64,000 nucleotides of DNA from assembly GCF_018327685.1 (NCBI RefSeq), contig NZ_BNEL01000003.1, forward strand, positions 1,116,001-1,180,000, written 5' to 3'. The notes beneath the pieces are model-generated. The model worked only from the letters and a program-made list of their open reading frames with translations, was not told the DNA's origin and did no database searches. Within the stretch, counting starts at the first letter, position 1; every line of letters starts with the position of its first letter. The stretch is from Streptomyces sp. TS71-3 (lineage in GTDB: Bacteria; Actinomycetota; Actinomycetes; Streptomycetales; Streptomycetaceae). Below are positions 54,093-62,429 of this stretch, piece after piece. A program made the translations under genes and the position numbers.

Positions 54093-55523
54093 TCAGTTCG
54101 CGCTGGGTGATGGCTTCGTGTAGCAGTGCCTGTGGGTTGTGGCCGGCCTGGTGGGCGTGCGTGATGGTGGCGGCCAGGGCGGGCCAGCCCGGTTCGCTGA
54201 GTACCTGCTCGGCGATCTGTGGTGCGGTGGTTGTTGGGCGGCTGCGGCTTGTTGGGCGTGGTGGTGCTGGGCGTGCCAGTGTGCGGTGGCGAGGGCGAGG
54301 AAGAAGAGCGTGTCGATCAGCATGGCGGTGGTGGCGCCGTCTTCGCCTCGGCCGGATGCCGGGCCGCTGTGGATCAGGTCTCGAGCTGCGCGTCGTAGCT
54401 GCTGGCTGTGGCGGAACTCTTCGCGGGCGTGGGAGCGCGAGGCCCGTTCGAAGGCCCAGGCTGCTTCGCGTAGCTGTTGCCGGGTGTGGAGGGCCGAGGT
54501 CTTGGCGAGGGCGTCGAGGACCTCGCCGGTGGCGGCGATCTGCGCTGCGGCGGCACCGTCGTCGCCGCGGTTGATGACGAGCAGGGCCTTCCAGGCTGCG
54601 TGGGTGGCCCCGCGGCGTGCGCGGGACGGTGCGAGCCGTTGCGGGGAATGGTCCTGCGGACCGTCTGCGCTGTCCGGCGCTGTCACGACCCCAGGCGCGT
54701 CGAATCGGTTCCTGATGCGGGGTAGGGAGAGGTCGGGGGCGAGGGTCGAGCCTGAGTAGAAGACTGGCTTGCCGTTCTTGTTGCGGTCGCCGGGCATCGC
54801 GACGGTGTAGCCGCGTAGGTCACCGGAGGGCAGCACTCTGGTGCGGACTAGGAGCCCGGCGGCCTTGAGCCGGTCGAAGAACTCGGTCTCGGTGGCGGTG
54901 CCGGCCAGCGCCTGGCGTACGGTCTCGCGCAGCTTTTCCCGTACGGTGCGCTGCTTGCCCTGGCGTTCGGCCTTGTGGCGTTCGGCGCTGGTGGGGCGCT
55001 TGGCGGCAGTGCCGTCGCCCTCGTTGAGGCGGCGGAGCCCGAACTCCTTCTCGATCTTGCGGCATTCGGCTTGGGCGCGGGTGCCGTCCTTGTGGTGACG
55101 GGGGCGGGTGCGGTCGGCACGGACGAGGGTGGCGACGATATGGATGTGGTCGGGGGCGTGGCGGACGGCGATCCAGCGGCAGGCTTCGTCGTCGCCGTTC
55201 GGGGCGATGCCGGTGGCGTTCAGTACGCGGCGGGCGACGGTGCCCCATTCCTCGTCCGACAGGATCCGGTCGCCAGGAGCCGTACGGACGGGGCAGTGCC
55301 ACACGTGCTTCTTCGGCGCTTTGTCGCCGAGGGCGTCGGCCCACAGGTCGAGGTCGGCGGCTAGTTCGCTGAAGGTGGCGGTCGGGTCGCGGCCGGGGTC
55401 GGGCAAGTGGGGGTCGTACGCGGCGACGAGGTGGGGGTCTACGTGGGCCTCTATGTCGCTGGTTCGGTAGAGGTAGCGGATGAGGCCGATGGTGCGGGAG
55501 CCGCGGGAGACGTCGGGGACCAG
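54093..55523 (-). CDS. Relaxase/mobilisation nuclease (MobA-like), apparent CTG start
   Basis: A relaxase that nicks the transfer origin. The conserved text begins VPDVSRGSRTIGLIRYLY and DIEAHVDPHLVAAYDPHLPD, directly after the MobC stop, yet in this frame no ATG, GTG or TTG occurs before a TTG about 40 codons in. CTG at 55521-55523, just three bases past the MobC stop, is the only start preserving the whole domain, presumably by reinitiation. The histidine motif APDHIHIVATLVR lies near residue 125. The C-terminal half is helical and carries RHSHAREEFRHSQQLRRAAR-like text. About 476 aa. Coupling proteins are not encoded nearby. Confidence 0.82.
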   Translation of the reverse strand: MVPDVSRGSRTIGLIRYLYRTSDIEAHVDPHLVAAYDPHLPDPGRDPTATFSELAADLDLWADALGDKAPKKHVWHCPVRTAPGDRILSDEEWGTVARRVLNATGIAPNGDDEACRWIAVRHAPDHIHIVATLVRADRTRPRHHKDGTRAQAECRKIEKEFGLRRLNEGDGTAAKRPTSAERHKAERQGKQRTVREKLRETVRQALAGTATETEFFDRLKAAGLLVRTRVLPSGDLRGYTVAMPGDRNKNGKPVFYSGSTLAPDLSLPRIRNRFDAPGVVTAPDSADGPQDHSPQRLAPSRARRGATHAAWKALLVINRGDDGAAAAQIAATGEVLDALAKTSALHTRQQLREAAWAFERASRSHAREEFRHSQQLRRAARDLIHSGPASGRGEDGATTAMLIDTLFFLALATAHWHAQHHHAQQAAAAQQPPHHRSPSRYSANRAGPPWPPPSRTPTRPATTHRHCYTKPSPSAN

Positions 55524-55526
55524 GTC

Positions 55527-56153
55527 TCAGCTCACCAGCTTCCGGGCGGCGGCGCGGATCTCGGTGGCAGCGCCGGCGACCGCGTCGGCGGCGCGGGCGA
55601 TGTGGAGCGCGTCGCCGCCGGAGTTGAGGATCTTGGCGATCTGGTTGAGGTTGGTGCCGGCGCGCACCAGCTGGATGCGGGCGGCTTCGAGGCGGTTGAG
55701 CGCGTCGTCGTGGTCAAGGCGGGGGCGGCCATGAAGTTCGGCGTGGACGGCCTGGGCGATGAAGCGGGCCTTTGAGATGCCCTTGGTGTCGGCGGCCTTC
55801 TGGATCTCCGAGGCTTCAGCGGCGCTGGCGCGGAAGGTCTGGCGTTCGGAGCGCTGCTTGGGCTGGCGGGTGCGGCGGCGGCCTCCCCTCCTGGTCGTAG
55901 CTTGCGGCTCCCACCGCTGTTCGTGGCCGCCCTCGGCCCCGACCTCTGGCCCCGGCGCCTCCTGGTGCCGGGCCTCCTCCGCCACCCCCGGGGCGGAGGC
56001 AAGCGCACTGGACCGACCCTTGGACGGTCCAGTGCTACAGCTTGCTCGCCCCGAGACCGAGGTGGAGTTCGACTCACAGGGCGTCGGGGTGGGGTTCGTC
56101 ATCGGGTGCCGTTCCTCGTGATGCATATGCGGTGCTGGATTTCGGTTCCTCAT
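55527..56153 (-). CDS. MobC-like relaxosome accessory protein
   Basis: A 208-aa protein. The first ~100 residues are low-complexity, Pro/Ser/Gly- then Arg-rich. The MobC domain is at the C-terminus: RQTFRASAAEASEIQKAADT (ribbon-helix-helix-like), KGISKARFIAQAVHAELHG, and LVRAGTNLNQIAKILNSGG, the signature sequence. It helps the relaxase to melt oriT. It overlaps the DUF2637 gene (ATGA). ATG 56102 (MTNPTPTP) with GAGGAACGG upstream is a plausible alternative start. Confidence 0.88.
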   Translation of the reverse strand: MRNRNPAPHMHHEERHPMTNPTPTPCESNSTSVSGRASCSTGPSKGRSSALASAPGVAEEARHQEAPGPEVGAEGGHEQRWEPQATTRRGGRRRTRQPKQRSERQTFRASAAEASEIQKAADTKGISKARFIAQAVHAELHGRPRLDHDDALNRLEAARIQLVRAGTNLNQIAKILNSGGDALHIARAADAVAGAATEIRAAARKLVS

Positions 56154-57481
56154 CGGGTTTTCCTCGGCGTCCGAGGCAGGTGTGCGAGCCCGGGGTCGGT
56201 GTGGAGGTGGGCCTGGAGGTGGCTGAACAGCTCGTTGCTGACCTTGATGCCGTGTTCGCGCAGGTGCGGGCGGATGGCCCGGCGGGTCATACGCCCTTCC
56301 GCGAGGGCAGCCGCACGGGCGACCTCGATCGCCTCCTGCGGGATGCCGTCGTGGTCCGGTTGGCCCGCATGGTCCGGAGCAGGAGTGGTCTGCTGGTCCG
56401 GAGCCTGAATGCCGTGGTCCGCAGAGACGGATGCGCCTACCTTTCCGGTGGTCCGCGTGGCGTGGTTCGCGACCCGTGGTTGGTTTTGGACCGGTACGTG
56501 GTCCGCAGGCGCCCCCTGGTCCTGGGGCAGGGGTTGGGGTACATCGGCTGGTCCGCCGGCCTGTTCGGCCCGCTTGTGGTCTGCCAGGTGCGAGGGGGCG
56601 ATAGCCGCTTGGCCTGCAGCGTTGCTGGTCCGCTGCTGGAGACCGGCCTTCTGCGGACCAGGACCAGCAGCTTGGTCCGCAGGCTGATCAGCGTGGCCCG
56701 GGGCGGGTTCGGTCCGCTGGGCCGGAGCCTCAAAGGTGTGGTCTGCCGGTGCGGGCCCTCTCTTATGGTCTGTGGTCCGCAGCCGGTCCTGCGCACCCAT
56801 CTCGCCCCAAATGCTGGTCCGGACCTGACCCTCTGGACCAGCCTGGTCCGCTGGTCCGGAGGGGCTGTCGACCCAGGGCGGCTGGTCTCTGGTGGTTCGC
56901 TTGTCGAGCAGGGCCTTGTCGGCGTCCGGGGTGCGAGGGCTGGCGGAGACTGTGGTCCCGAGCGGTGCAGCGGTCTCGGCAGGGAACGCGGTCTGGTCCG
57001 TGTTGACCGTGGCGCCGAGGTGGACGGCAAGGGCGGCAGCGAGGGGTGGCACGGCGGACACTGCGATCACGAGGATGGGCCCCGTGGTGAGGTGCCCAGT
57101 CGATACGAGGTGCCCGACCGCATTGAGGAGAACGGATACCCCCACGGTGATGAGTGTCAGGACGCGACCCAGGCTTTGGCTGGCGCCTGCCGCGAGCCAG
57201 GCGAGGCCGGCGACCAGCGCCAGGACGTCGACGCTGACGGGAAGGGACCATGCGAGCCCGGGGCCCCAGCCCACGGAGCGACCGAGGGAGGCCAGGGTGT
57301 CGGCGCTTGCGGCCATAGCCACGGTGGCGACCAGGGCGGCACCCGCGACGATCATGATGCGCTGGGCCTTGGTGGCACCCATCCGCAGGGGCCTTCCGAC
57401 GGGATGGTCTGCGGGCAGGAATACTCCTTGGCTCCGTCCGCCAGGGACTGGTGGGCTGTGCTGTGAGGTGGGGTGTGTCAT
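56150..57481 (-). CDS. DUF2637 membrane protein with long disordered tail
   Basis: A 443-aa protein typical of actinomycete mobile elements (Spd/Kil-associated DUF2637). Four hydrophobic helices lie in residues ~40-160 (IMIVAGAALVATVAMAAS, LPVSVDVLALVAGLAWLAAG, TLITVGVSVLLNAVGHLV, ILVIAVSAVPPLAAALAVHL). The rest is a Pro/Gln/Asp/His-rich region with repeated ADQ, ADH and APDH text and no predicted fold, ending in a helical patch (RRAIRPHLREHGIKVSNELF) of winged-helix type as in DUF2637 proteins. ATG 57481 overlaps the stop of the zinc-finger gene (ATGA). Confidence 0.86.
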   Translation of the reverse strand: MTHPTSQHSPPVPGGRSQGVFLPADHPVGRPLRMGATKAQRIMIVAGAALVATVAMAASADTLASLGRSVGWGPGLAWSLPVSVDVLALVAGLAWLAAGASQSLGRVLTLITVGVSVLLNAVGHLVSTGHLTTGPILVIAVSAVPPLAAALAVHLGATVNTDQTAFPAETAAPLGTTVSASPRTPDADKALLDKRTTRDQPPWVDSPSGPADQAGPEGQVRTSIWGEMGAQDRLRTTDHKRGPAPADHTFEAPAQRTEPAPGHADQPADQAAGPGPQKAGLQQRTSNAAGQAAIAPSHLADHKRAEQAGGPADVPQPLPQDQGAPADHVPVQNQPRVANHATRTTGKVGASVSADHGIQAPDQQTTPAPDHAGQPDHDGIPQEAIEVARAAALAEGRMTRRAIRPHLREHGIKVSNELFSHLQAHLHTDPGLAHLPRTPRKTR

Positions 57482-58167
57482 GCGGCTTGCTGCTGGTTCG
57501 GCTGGGCAGCGGCGAGGTCGACGCGCGAGGGGTGGGGAGTGGCGCGGACGGCGTTGCTTCGGGTGGTGCCGTCGGGGCCCAGGCGTCGTTGGCGGCACGG
57601 TTCGCCCGCGCGGGCGTGGCACCACACGCAGTCGACGCTGAGCGTGTCCGGGCGCCCGCCGGCGACGGTGGCTTCGCGTGCGGCACGGGTCGGTCGGTAG
57701 CGGGCAAGCTCGGCTCGTACCGCCGGCGGAACGCAGGACTCGATGGCTCGTGGGCTGCCCTCGACGTCCGGGCGTGGGTCACCGCGGCCGATCTGCCGGA
57801 ACACCGCGGGGGCGGTCTGTCCGGTGGCGACGGCCTGCCGGGTACCGAGCAGTTCGGCCCGCCAGGCGGCCGGGTCGTCGGGGTCAGCGGCCGGTGTGGG
57901 GTCGGTGTGCCGGTCGAGGCGGTTGCGTCGGTAGGTGCGCCATGTGCGGGCGACGTCCACGGGCAGGATCGGGTACGGGGAGTCGAGGATGTGGGCCCGT
58001 ATCGCCGCGCGGACGTCCCAGCCGTGGGTGGTGGCGAGGGGCACGTCGTGGAGCAGGTCGTGCCACTGGGCGATCTGGTCACGGGCCTCGCCCGCCTCGG
58101 CGCGGATGGTGCGGGGGTCGAGGCGGCCGATGTAGGCGAGGATGGCGGCGATCTCGAGTCGGTCCAA
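57478..58167 (-). CDS. Zinc-finger protein of the mobilisable element
   Basis: A 229-aa protein. The N-terminal half has RLEIAAILAYIGRLDPRTIR and HDLLHDVPLATTHGWDVRAA, and the C-terminal end CVWCHARAGEPCRQRR with a following His forms a small zinc-binding finger seen in actinomycete element proteins. It probably binds DNA or regulates replication; no enzyme motif. It lies 6 nt after the winged-helix gene. Confidence 0.78.
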   Translation of the reverse strand: MDRLEIAAILAYIGRLDPRTIRAEAGEARDQIAQWHDLLHDVPLATTHGWDVRAAIRAHILDSPYPILPVDVARTWRTYRRNRLDRHTDPTPAADPDDPAAWRAELLGTRQAVATGQTAPAVFRQIGRGDPRPDVEGSPRAIESCVPPAVRAELARYRPTRAAREATVAGGRPDTLSVDCVWCHARAGEPCRQRRLGPDGTTRSNAVRATPHPSRVDLAAAQPNQQQAA

Positions 58168-58173
58168 GGGCGG

Positions 58174-59016
58174 TTACTCCGTTCCGGTCAGTTCGTCGAG
58201 GGCTGCGAGCAAGGCGGCGGTGTGGGCCTGGGCGCGGGTCATGCCCGCTGCGGGGGTGGGGGAGCCGCCGGGCAGGGCGTAGAGGTTCGTGCGGCTGGGT
58301 ATGGGGGTGTGCTCGCGGGCGATCCATGCGCGCCAGTCGGCGGTCCACGCGGCGGCGGTGCGGGGCGCCCACGCTGCCCGGTACGAGCGCCACTTATCGT
58401 CGGCCGATTGCAGGGCGTGTTCGCCGAGCCGGTCGAGGTGGCCCTGGTGCTGCAGCCAGGCCCGGGTGTCGTCGTCGATCTGCCACTCGGTGGCGGGGAT
58501 GAGCTGGGCAGAGCTGCGGCTCTTACCGTTCACCTTTGGTTCACTACTGTTCTGGGGGTCGGAATCCGTGCCCCCGACGGGTCGGAATCCGTACCCTCCC
58601 GGGGTCGAAATCCGTTCCCCAGGGCTGAATTCCGGCCTCCCTTCGACGAGGACAGCAGGGTCGGATTCCGACCCTTCAGGGGTCGCATTCCGATCCCCCG
58701 GGAGGGCCGGTTCCTGGTCCCCCCCGGCGACCTGTTCGGCGAGGAACCGGGCGGCGGCCGGGAGGTGGTAGTACGTCTCTCCCTGAGGCCCCTTACGGTC
58801 GGCGATCTGAGCGAGCTCGCCGTCGGCGATCAGCTTGGCCAGGGCGTCACGTACGGCTGTACGGGAGGCGTTCGCCCTTCTCATGAGGGTGGGCACGGAC
58901 GCGTACGCGATGCAGCGCCCGTCGCGGCACCGGTCGGCGATCAGGGCGAGCACCATGCGGGCGGTCCCCTTGCTGCGGCTGTGGTCCCACACCCACTCGC
59001 GGGCGTCGTGGCTCAT
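58174..59016 (-). CDS. Winged-helix DNA-binding protein of the mobilisable element
   Basis: A 280-aa protein. Residues ~15-85 form a helix-turn-helix of replication-initiator/GntR kind (VLALIADRCRDGRCIAYASV, TLMRRANASRTAVRDALAKL). A middle linker repeats ESDP, STPGGYGFRP and SDPQNSSEP, and the last 70 residues contain a second helical, Trp-rich region (DDKWRSYRAAWAPRTAAAWT). It is the first gene of the five-gene mobilisation operon and may be its regulator or the element's replication protein. ATG 59016 has AGGAG upstream. Confidence 0.78.
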   Translation of the reverse strand: MSHDAREWVWDHSRSKGTARMVLALIADRCRDGRCIAYASVPTLMRRANASRTAVRDALAKLIADGELAQIADRKGPQGETYYHLPAAARFLAEQVAGGDQEPALPGDRNATPEGSESDPAVLVEGRPEFSPGERISTPGGYGFRPVGGTDSDPQNSSEPKVNGKSRSSAQLIPATEWQIDDDTRAWLQHQGHLDRLGEHALQSADDKWRSYRAAWAPRTAAAWTADWRAWIAREHTPIPSRTNLYALPGGSPTPAAGMTRAQAHTAALLAALDELTGTE

Positions 59017-59476
59017 GGGCGGCGGCTCCTAGATCAGGGCGGGGAGGTTTGGTGAGCCCTCGTGTGGCGGTGTGCGGCGGAACATGGTCCCCGGAGCCGG
59101 TGTCCGGGGCGCATAGCCAAGACAGCCACACCGATGCCGCACACGTCCAGCATTCAGCCGGGGAATCAGATAGCTGTCGGCGAACGCGTCCTGCGCGGCA
59201 ATGCCAAAACCATAGGACCGGATCCCCGGTTGCCGAAATCAGCCGCCCATCAGGCGGAGCCAGAAGGGTCACGACGGGAAACCGTTGACCCCCGGCCGCG
59301 ACGCAAGCTACAACACAACACCCCACGTCAGAACACCTCATCCGGCTGACGCAGCCGCCCCCCCCACCGGATGCCCCGAGCGCAGCTCGGAGGGACCTCC
59401 CGCTCATGTGGCGGGCGCAATATAGACGACGATCCCCGGTTATCGAAATCGGGGAGTGCAAGCTACAAGTGGAGTC
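59017..59476. promoter_or_regulatory. Divergent control region with two spaced direct repeats
   Basis: A 20-bp element GATCCCCGGTT-(GC/AT)-CGAAATC occurs at 59221-59240 and 59431-59450, exactly 210 bp apart. A second element GCAAGCTACAA occurs at 59303-59313 and 59458-59468, the latter 9 nt before the XRE start. The downstream copy extends to CCCCG...CGGGG, a dyad. These are candidate operators of the XRE regulator controlling mobilisation and integration/excision. No gene was found in the region. Confidence 0.7.
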
Positions 59477-59788
59477 ATGGCAGCACGATCCCTGGAAATA
59501 GGTCCGGCCGGAATGCGGACCGCTCGCGCCCTCGAAATCCTCCGCACCGAGCGCGGCCTCGCCCAGCGCGAGCTCGCCGCCCGTGTCACCGCTCTCGGCC
59601 GTCCGATGTCCAACACAATGCTGTCCCGCATCGAGCGCGCCCAGCGCCGCTGCGACATCGACGGCCTCGTCGCTCTCGCCCGGGCCCTCCGTGTCTCACC
59701 CCTGGACCTTCTCCACGGGGTTCAAGCCGCCCAGGCCCGTGTGTCTCCGGCCCGGATCGCTGCCCCGAAACCGGTGCTCCCCGAGTAA
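59477..59788 (+). CDS. XRE-family regulator of the mobilisable element
   Basis: A 103-aa protein: helix-turn-helix at residues ~12-70 (RTARALEILRTERGLAQREL, SNTMLSRIERAQRRCDIDGL). ATG 59477 follows GTGGAGTC; the in-frame GTG at 59456 would add seven residues. It lies directly in front of the excisionase and integrase genes and behind the divergent control region, which fits a repressor of element excision and transfer. Confidence 0.86.
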   Translation: MAARSLEIGPAGMRTARALEILRTERGLAQRELAARVTALGRPMSNTMLSRIERAQRRCDIDGLVALARALRVSPLDLLHGVQAAQARVSPARIAAPKPVLPE

Positions 59789-59875
59789 AGGACGTATCGC
59801 CCTTGCGCCGCCCCGCAATACCCCCTGCCCACACCCACCCCCGCTCCCAGCGCACAGTCAAGGAGGTGATCGTGA

Positions 59876-60088
59876 ATGGCTGACCGCCTCCTGACCGTGT
59901 CCGAGGCCGGCGAATTGCTAGGCACTGGCGAACGCTTCGTCCGCCGCCTGATCGCCGAGCGCCGCATCCGCTACGTCAAGCTCGGCCACCCGGTCCGGAT
60001 CCCCGAGAGCGCGGTCGCCGAGTACGTCGAGGCACGCACCGTCGAGCCGGTCCGCCGCAGCCGTGCCCGCTACGGGAAGGCGGTCTGA
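59876..60088 (+). CDS. xis: Excisionase/AlpA-type helix-turn-helix protein
   Basis: A 70-aa MerR-type winged-helix protein: RLLTVSEAGELLGTGERFVR and RRIRYVKLGHPVRIPESAVA. The small basic product and its coupling to the integrase (stop and start share one base, TGATG) are typical of directionality factors. The ATG is preceded by AAGGAGG, one of the strongest ribosome sites in the window. Confidence 0.9.
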   Translation: MADRLLTVSEAGELLGTGERFVRRLIAERRIRYVKLGHPVRIPESAVAEYVEARTVEPVRRSRARYGKAV

Positions 60089-61239
60089 TGGCGGGACGCA
60101 AGCCGCAGCGGCGGCGCGAGTTCGGCACGGTGCGCAAGCTCGCCTCCGGCCGGTGGCAGGCCCGCTACATCGGCCCCGACGGCGAGCGGTACAGCGCACC
60201 GGAGACGTTCGAGACCAGGTCCGACGCCCAGGACTGGCTCAACCTCACCCGCGCCGACATCGAGCGCAACCACTGGCGTGACCCGGACGCCGGTGCGGTC
60301 AACTTCGAGAAGTACGCACTGCGTTGGGTGGAGGAGCGCGGCTTGGCCCCGACCACACTCGACCGCTACGACGGTCTGCTGCGCCTGCACATCCTGCCGG
60401 TCTTCGGCGGCAAGGACCTGGACGAGATCTCTCCGCCCGCTGTCCGTACGTGGCGAGCCGAACGCCTGAAGGCGACCGGTGCCACCACGGTCGCCAAGTC
60501 GTACCGGCTGCTGAAGGCCGTCCTTCAGACGGCCGTCGACGACGACATCCTGCGCACCAACCCGTGCCGCATCAAGGGTGCCGGCAAGGAGGAGGCCGAC
60601 GAACGCCCCATCGCCACGGTCGAGCGGGTCTTCGACCTCGCCGAGGCCATGGGCCCCCGCTGGCGCCTCATGGTCCTGCTCGGCGCTTTCGCCTCACTCC
60701 GCCCTGAGGAGCTGGCCGAACTGCGCCGTCACAGTGTCGATGTCGACGAGTGCTCCCTGCGGATCACGCAGGCGTCCCCGGAGCTGACGAACGGCAGACG
60801 GGTCACCGGTGATCCCAAGTCGCGGGCGGGTAAGCGCAGCGTCTACCTGCCCGACTTCCTGCAGCCGGAGCTTCGTCGGCACCTGCAGTGGTTCGCCGAG
60901 AAGGAACCGGACGGGCTCCTCTTCGTCGGCGAGAAGGGGGCACCGTTCCGCCGTTCGACCTTTGGACGCAAGTGGCGCAAGGCCAGGAAGAAGGCCGGGA
61001 TGCCGGAGAACTTCCGCTTCTACGACCTCCGCCGCACCGGCAACACCCTGGCCGCCGACACCGGCGCCAAGCTGAAAGACCTCATGGTCCGCGCCGGCCA
61101 GTCCTCCGAGCGTGCCCAGCTGATCTACCAGCACTCGACTACGAAGCATCAGCGGAGGCTGGCGCAGGGGATCGACGCCGAAGTACGGCAGCAGCTGCGA
61201 GAGCCGGCCGCCGAGCAGCGTCGGGGCGCGGAGGCATGA
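60088..61239 (+). CDS. int: Tyrosine integrase of the mobilisable element
   Basis: A 383-aa site-specific recombinase. An N-terminal arm-binding domain (GTVRKLASGRWQARYIGPDG) and SAM-like core domain (TLDRYDGLLRLHILPVFGGK) precede the catalytic domain: Arg in ASLRPEELAELR, Arg in FRFYDLRRTGNTLAADTG, and the nucleophile Tyr in RAQLIYQHST. The box II His is Tyr here (YDLR) and the box II His/Trp-type position reads GQSS, so two usual residues are replaced; relatives with these changes are known in actinomycetes. The attachment site should lie just downstream, but I cannot identify it. It does not adjoin a tRNA gene in this window. Confidence 0.92.
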   Translation: MAGRKPQRRREFGTVRKLASGRWQARYIGPDGERYSAPETFETRSDAQDWLNLTRADIERNHWRDPDAGAVNFEKYALRWVEERGLAPTTLDRYDGLLRLHILPVFGGKDLDEISPPAVRTWRAERLKATGATTVAKSYRLLKAVLQTAVDDDILRTNPCRIKGAGKEEADERPIATVERVFDLAEAMGPRWRLMVLLGAFASLRPEELAELRRHSVDVDECSLRITQASPELTNGRRVTGDPKSRAGKRSVYLPDFLQPELRRHLQWFAEKEPDGLLFVGEKGAPFRRSTFGRKWRKARKKAGMPENFRFYDLRRTGNTLAADTGAKLKDLMVRAGQSSERAQLIYQHSTTKHQRRLAQGIDAEVRQQLREPAAEQRRGAEA

Positions 61240-61424
61240 CCATCCCCGGAGTTCGGCCCCGGCCGGCAGGGGGGCGCGGGTCACCGTGGAGGCCACCCTG
61301 TGTCTGTAAGTTCTCGGGACCTCACGCCGGGAAAACCCCGGCCCGGGAAGTGGATAGGACGCTTGGATCCGTCGGCAAGGCGTTCCGTCACCCGCCCCTG
61401 CTCCGACGGGCTACCCCTGGTGCA

Positions 61425-61865
61425 TCACCGGGCCGTCACAAAACGTACGACAGGCCCGTCCTCGGAATTCGATGCCGTGACCTCGAACGTACGATCCGGG
61501 AACGCTTCTCGCAGACAGTGGCGCCATGAAACGCAGATCTGTTCTGCGAGGGCGGCGGCACCGGCCTCCGAGGCGGCATCCTCGGGAATGTCGACGTACA
61601 GCCACAACCGGAACTGGTTCAACGTGGCTTCAATGGCTCTGCTGTCGCCCTGCAATCGTTCGTGCCAGTCTCGAAAGTTTCCCGGATCGTACACTCGGTC
61701 CCACAGCACGCAGCCTTCCACCTCTACGAACCGCGGCATGAAAACTCGCGCGAAGGCAGCCCATGCGCCCAGACTCACATTCTGTGCGAGGTAATCCAGG
61801 TAGTCGGTCGTGTCGCTGGCGGCTTGCGTCCACTCACTGGGTTCCGGGATGCTCGTGGGGTCCAT
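61425..61865 (-). CDS. Putative immunity protein, 146 aa, unrecognised family
   Basis: A small acidic soluble protein (DPTSIPEPSEWTQAASDTTD, VEVEGCVLWDRVYDPGNFRD, LWLYVDIPEDAASE, SNSEDGPVVRF). It lies 111 nt behind the first immunity candidate on the same strand, downstream of an Rhs toxin gene. Genes in this position typically are immunity proteins for current or former toxin tips. No family assigned. Confidence 0.65.
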   Translation of the reverse strand: MDPTSIPEPSEWTQAASDTTDYLDYLAQNVSLGAWAAFARVFMPRFVEVEGCVLWDRVYDPGNFRDWHERLQGDSRAIEATLNQFRLWLYVDIPEDAASEAGAAALAEQICVSWRHCLREAFPDRTFEVTASNSEDGPVVRFVTAR

Positions 61866-61976
61866 TGGCGCTCTCTTCGGCCCGATCTCAAGGGCGGTCG
61901 GGGAAGAAACATGAGTGAACGGGGACGGGGACCTTCCGCGAGATCGGGTACGGGATAAGAGACCAAGGACTTACTG

Positions 61977-62429
61977 TCACCCCCAGACCGCTCGCAGATC
62001 ATTGCTCCGCACGGTGATCGATGCGTCCGTCAGTGCCATCTCGTGAATGCAGCCGCCGTCCTGATCCGGAAGGATCTCGTCGAGCAGTATCGCATCGGCC
62101 GGCATCCAGTCGATTTCCTGCTGATAGTCGATCGAGAAATGCCGTACGCCTGAGTAGGTAATGGTGAGGCCAGTGTCGTGCTTCCACTCATTGGGTGCAA
62201 ATTCCAACGTCAGACGGCCGCTCTTGTCTGTGGCCAGGTGGATGCCTGAAAGTTCGAGGTCCTTGACGCAATGTGTACTACTCATGCTGTAATGCGCCGG
62301 GTCGGATGCAAATTCCCAGGCTCCCGGCGGGAGTTGATCGCGCAGTTTGGGAAGTTCAGCCAGATAGGATTGTGGGTCGACGTAGAACCCCTGCAGGTCG
62401 GCGTCCCAATCCGCCTTGACGAATTTCAT
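61977..62429 (-). CDS. Probable cognate immunity protein of the Rhs toxin
   Basis: A 150-aa protein starting KFVKADWDADLQGFYVDPQS at ATG 62429, which overlaps the Rhs stop (ATGA). The longer in-frame reading to 62465 lies wholly inside the toxin gene, so I prefer 62429. Acidic composition and strict coupling to the toxin gene point to immunity: it must be made with the toxin to block it. Motifs seen: YSMSSTHCVKDLELSGIHLA and EFAPNEWKHDTGLTITYSG. Family not recognised. Confidence 0.75.
   Translation of the reverse strand: MKFVKADWDADLQGFYVDPQSYLAELPKLRDQLPPGAWEFASDPAHYSMSSTHCVKDLELSGIHLATDKSGRLTLEFAPNEWKHDTGLTITYSGVRHFSIDYQQEIDWMPADAILLDEILPDQDGGCIHEMALTDASITVRSNDLRAVWG

Noticed and set aside
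61240..61424. tRNA-based attachment site behind the integrase
   Set aside because: No T-arm or acceptor-like sequence is present on either strand; only a CCGGG-AAAA-CCCGG hairpin was seen.
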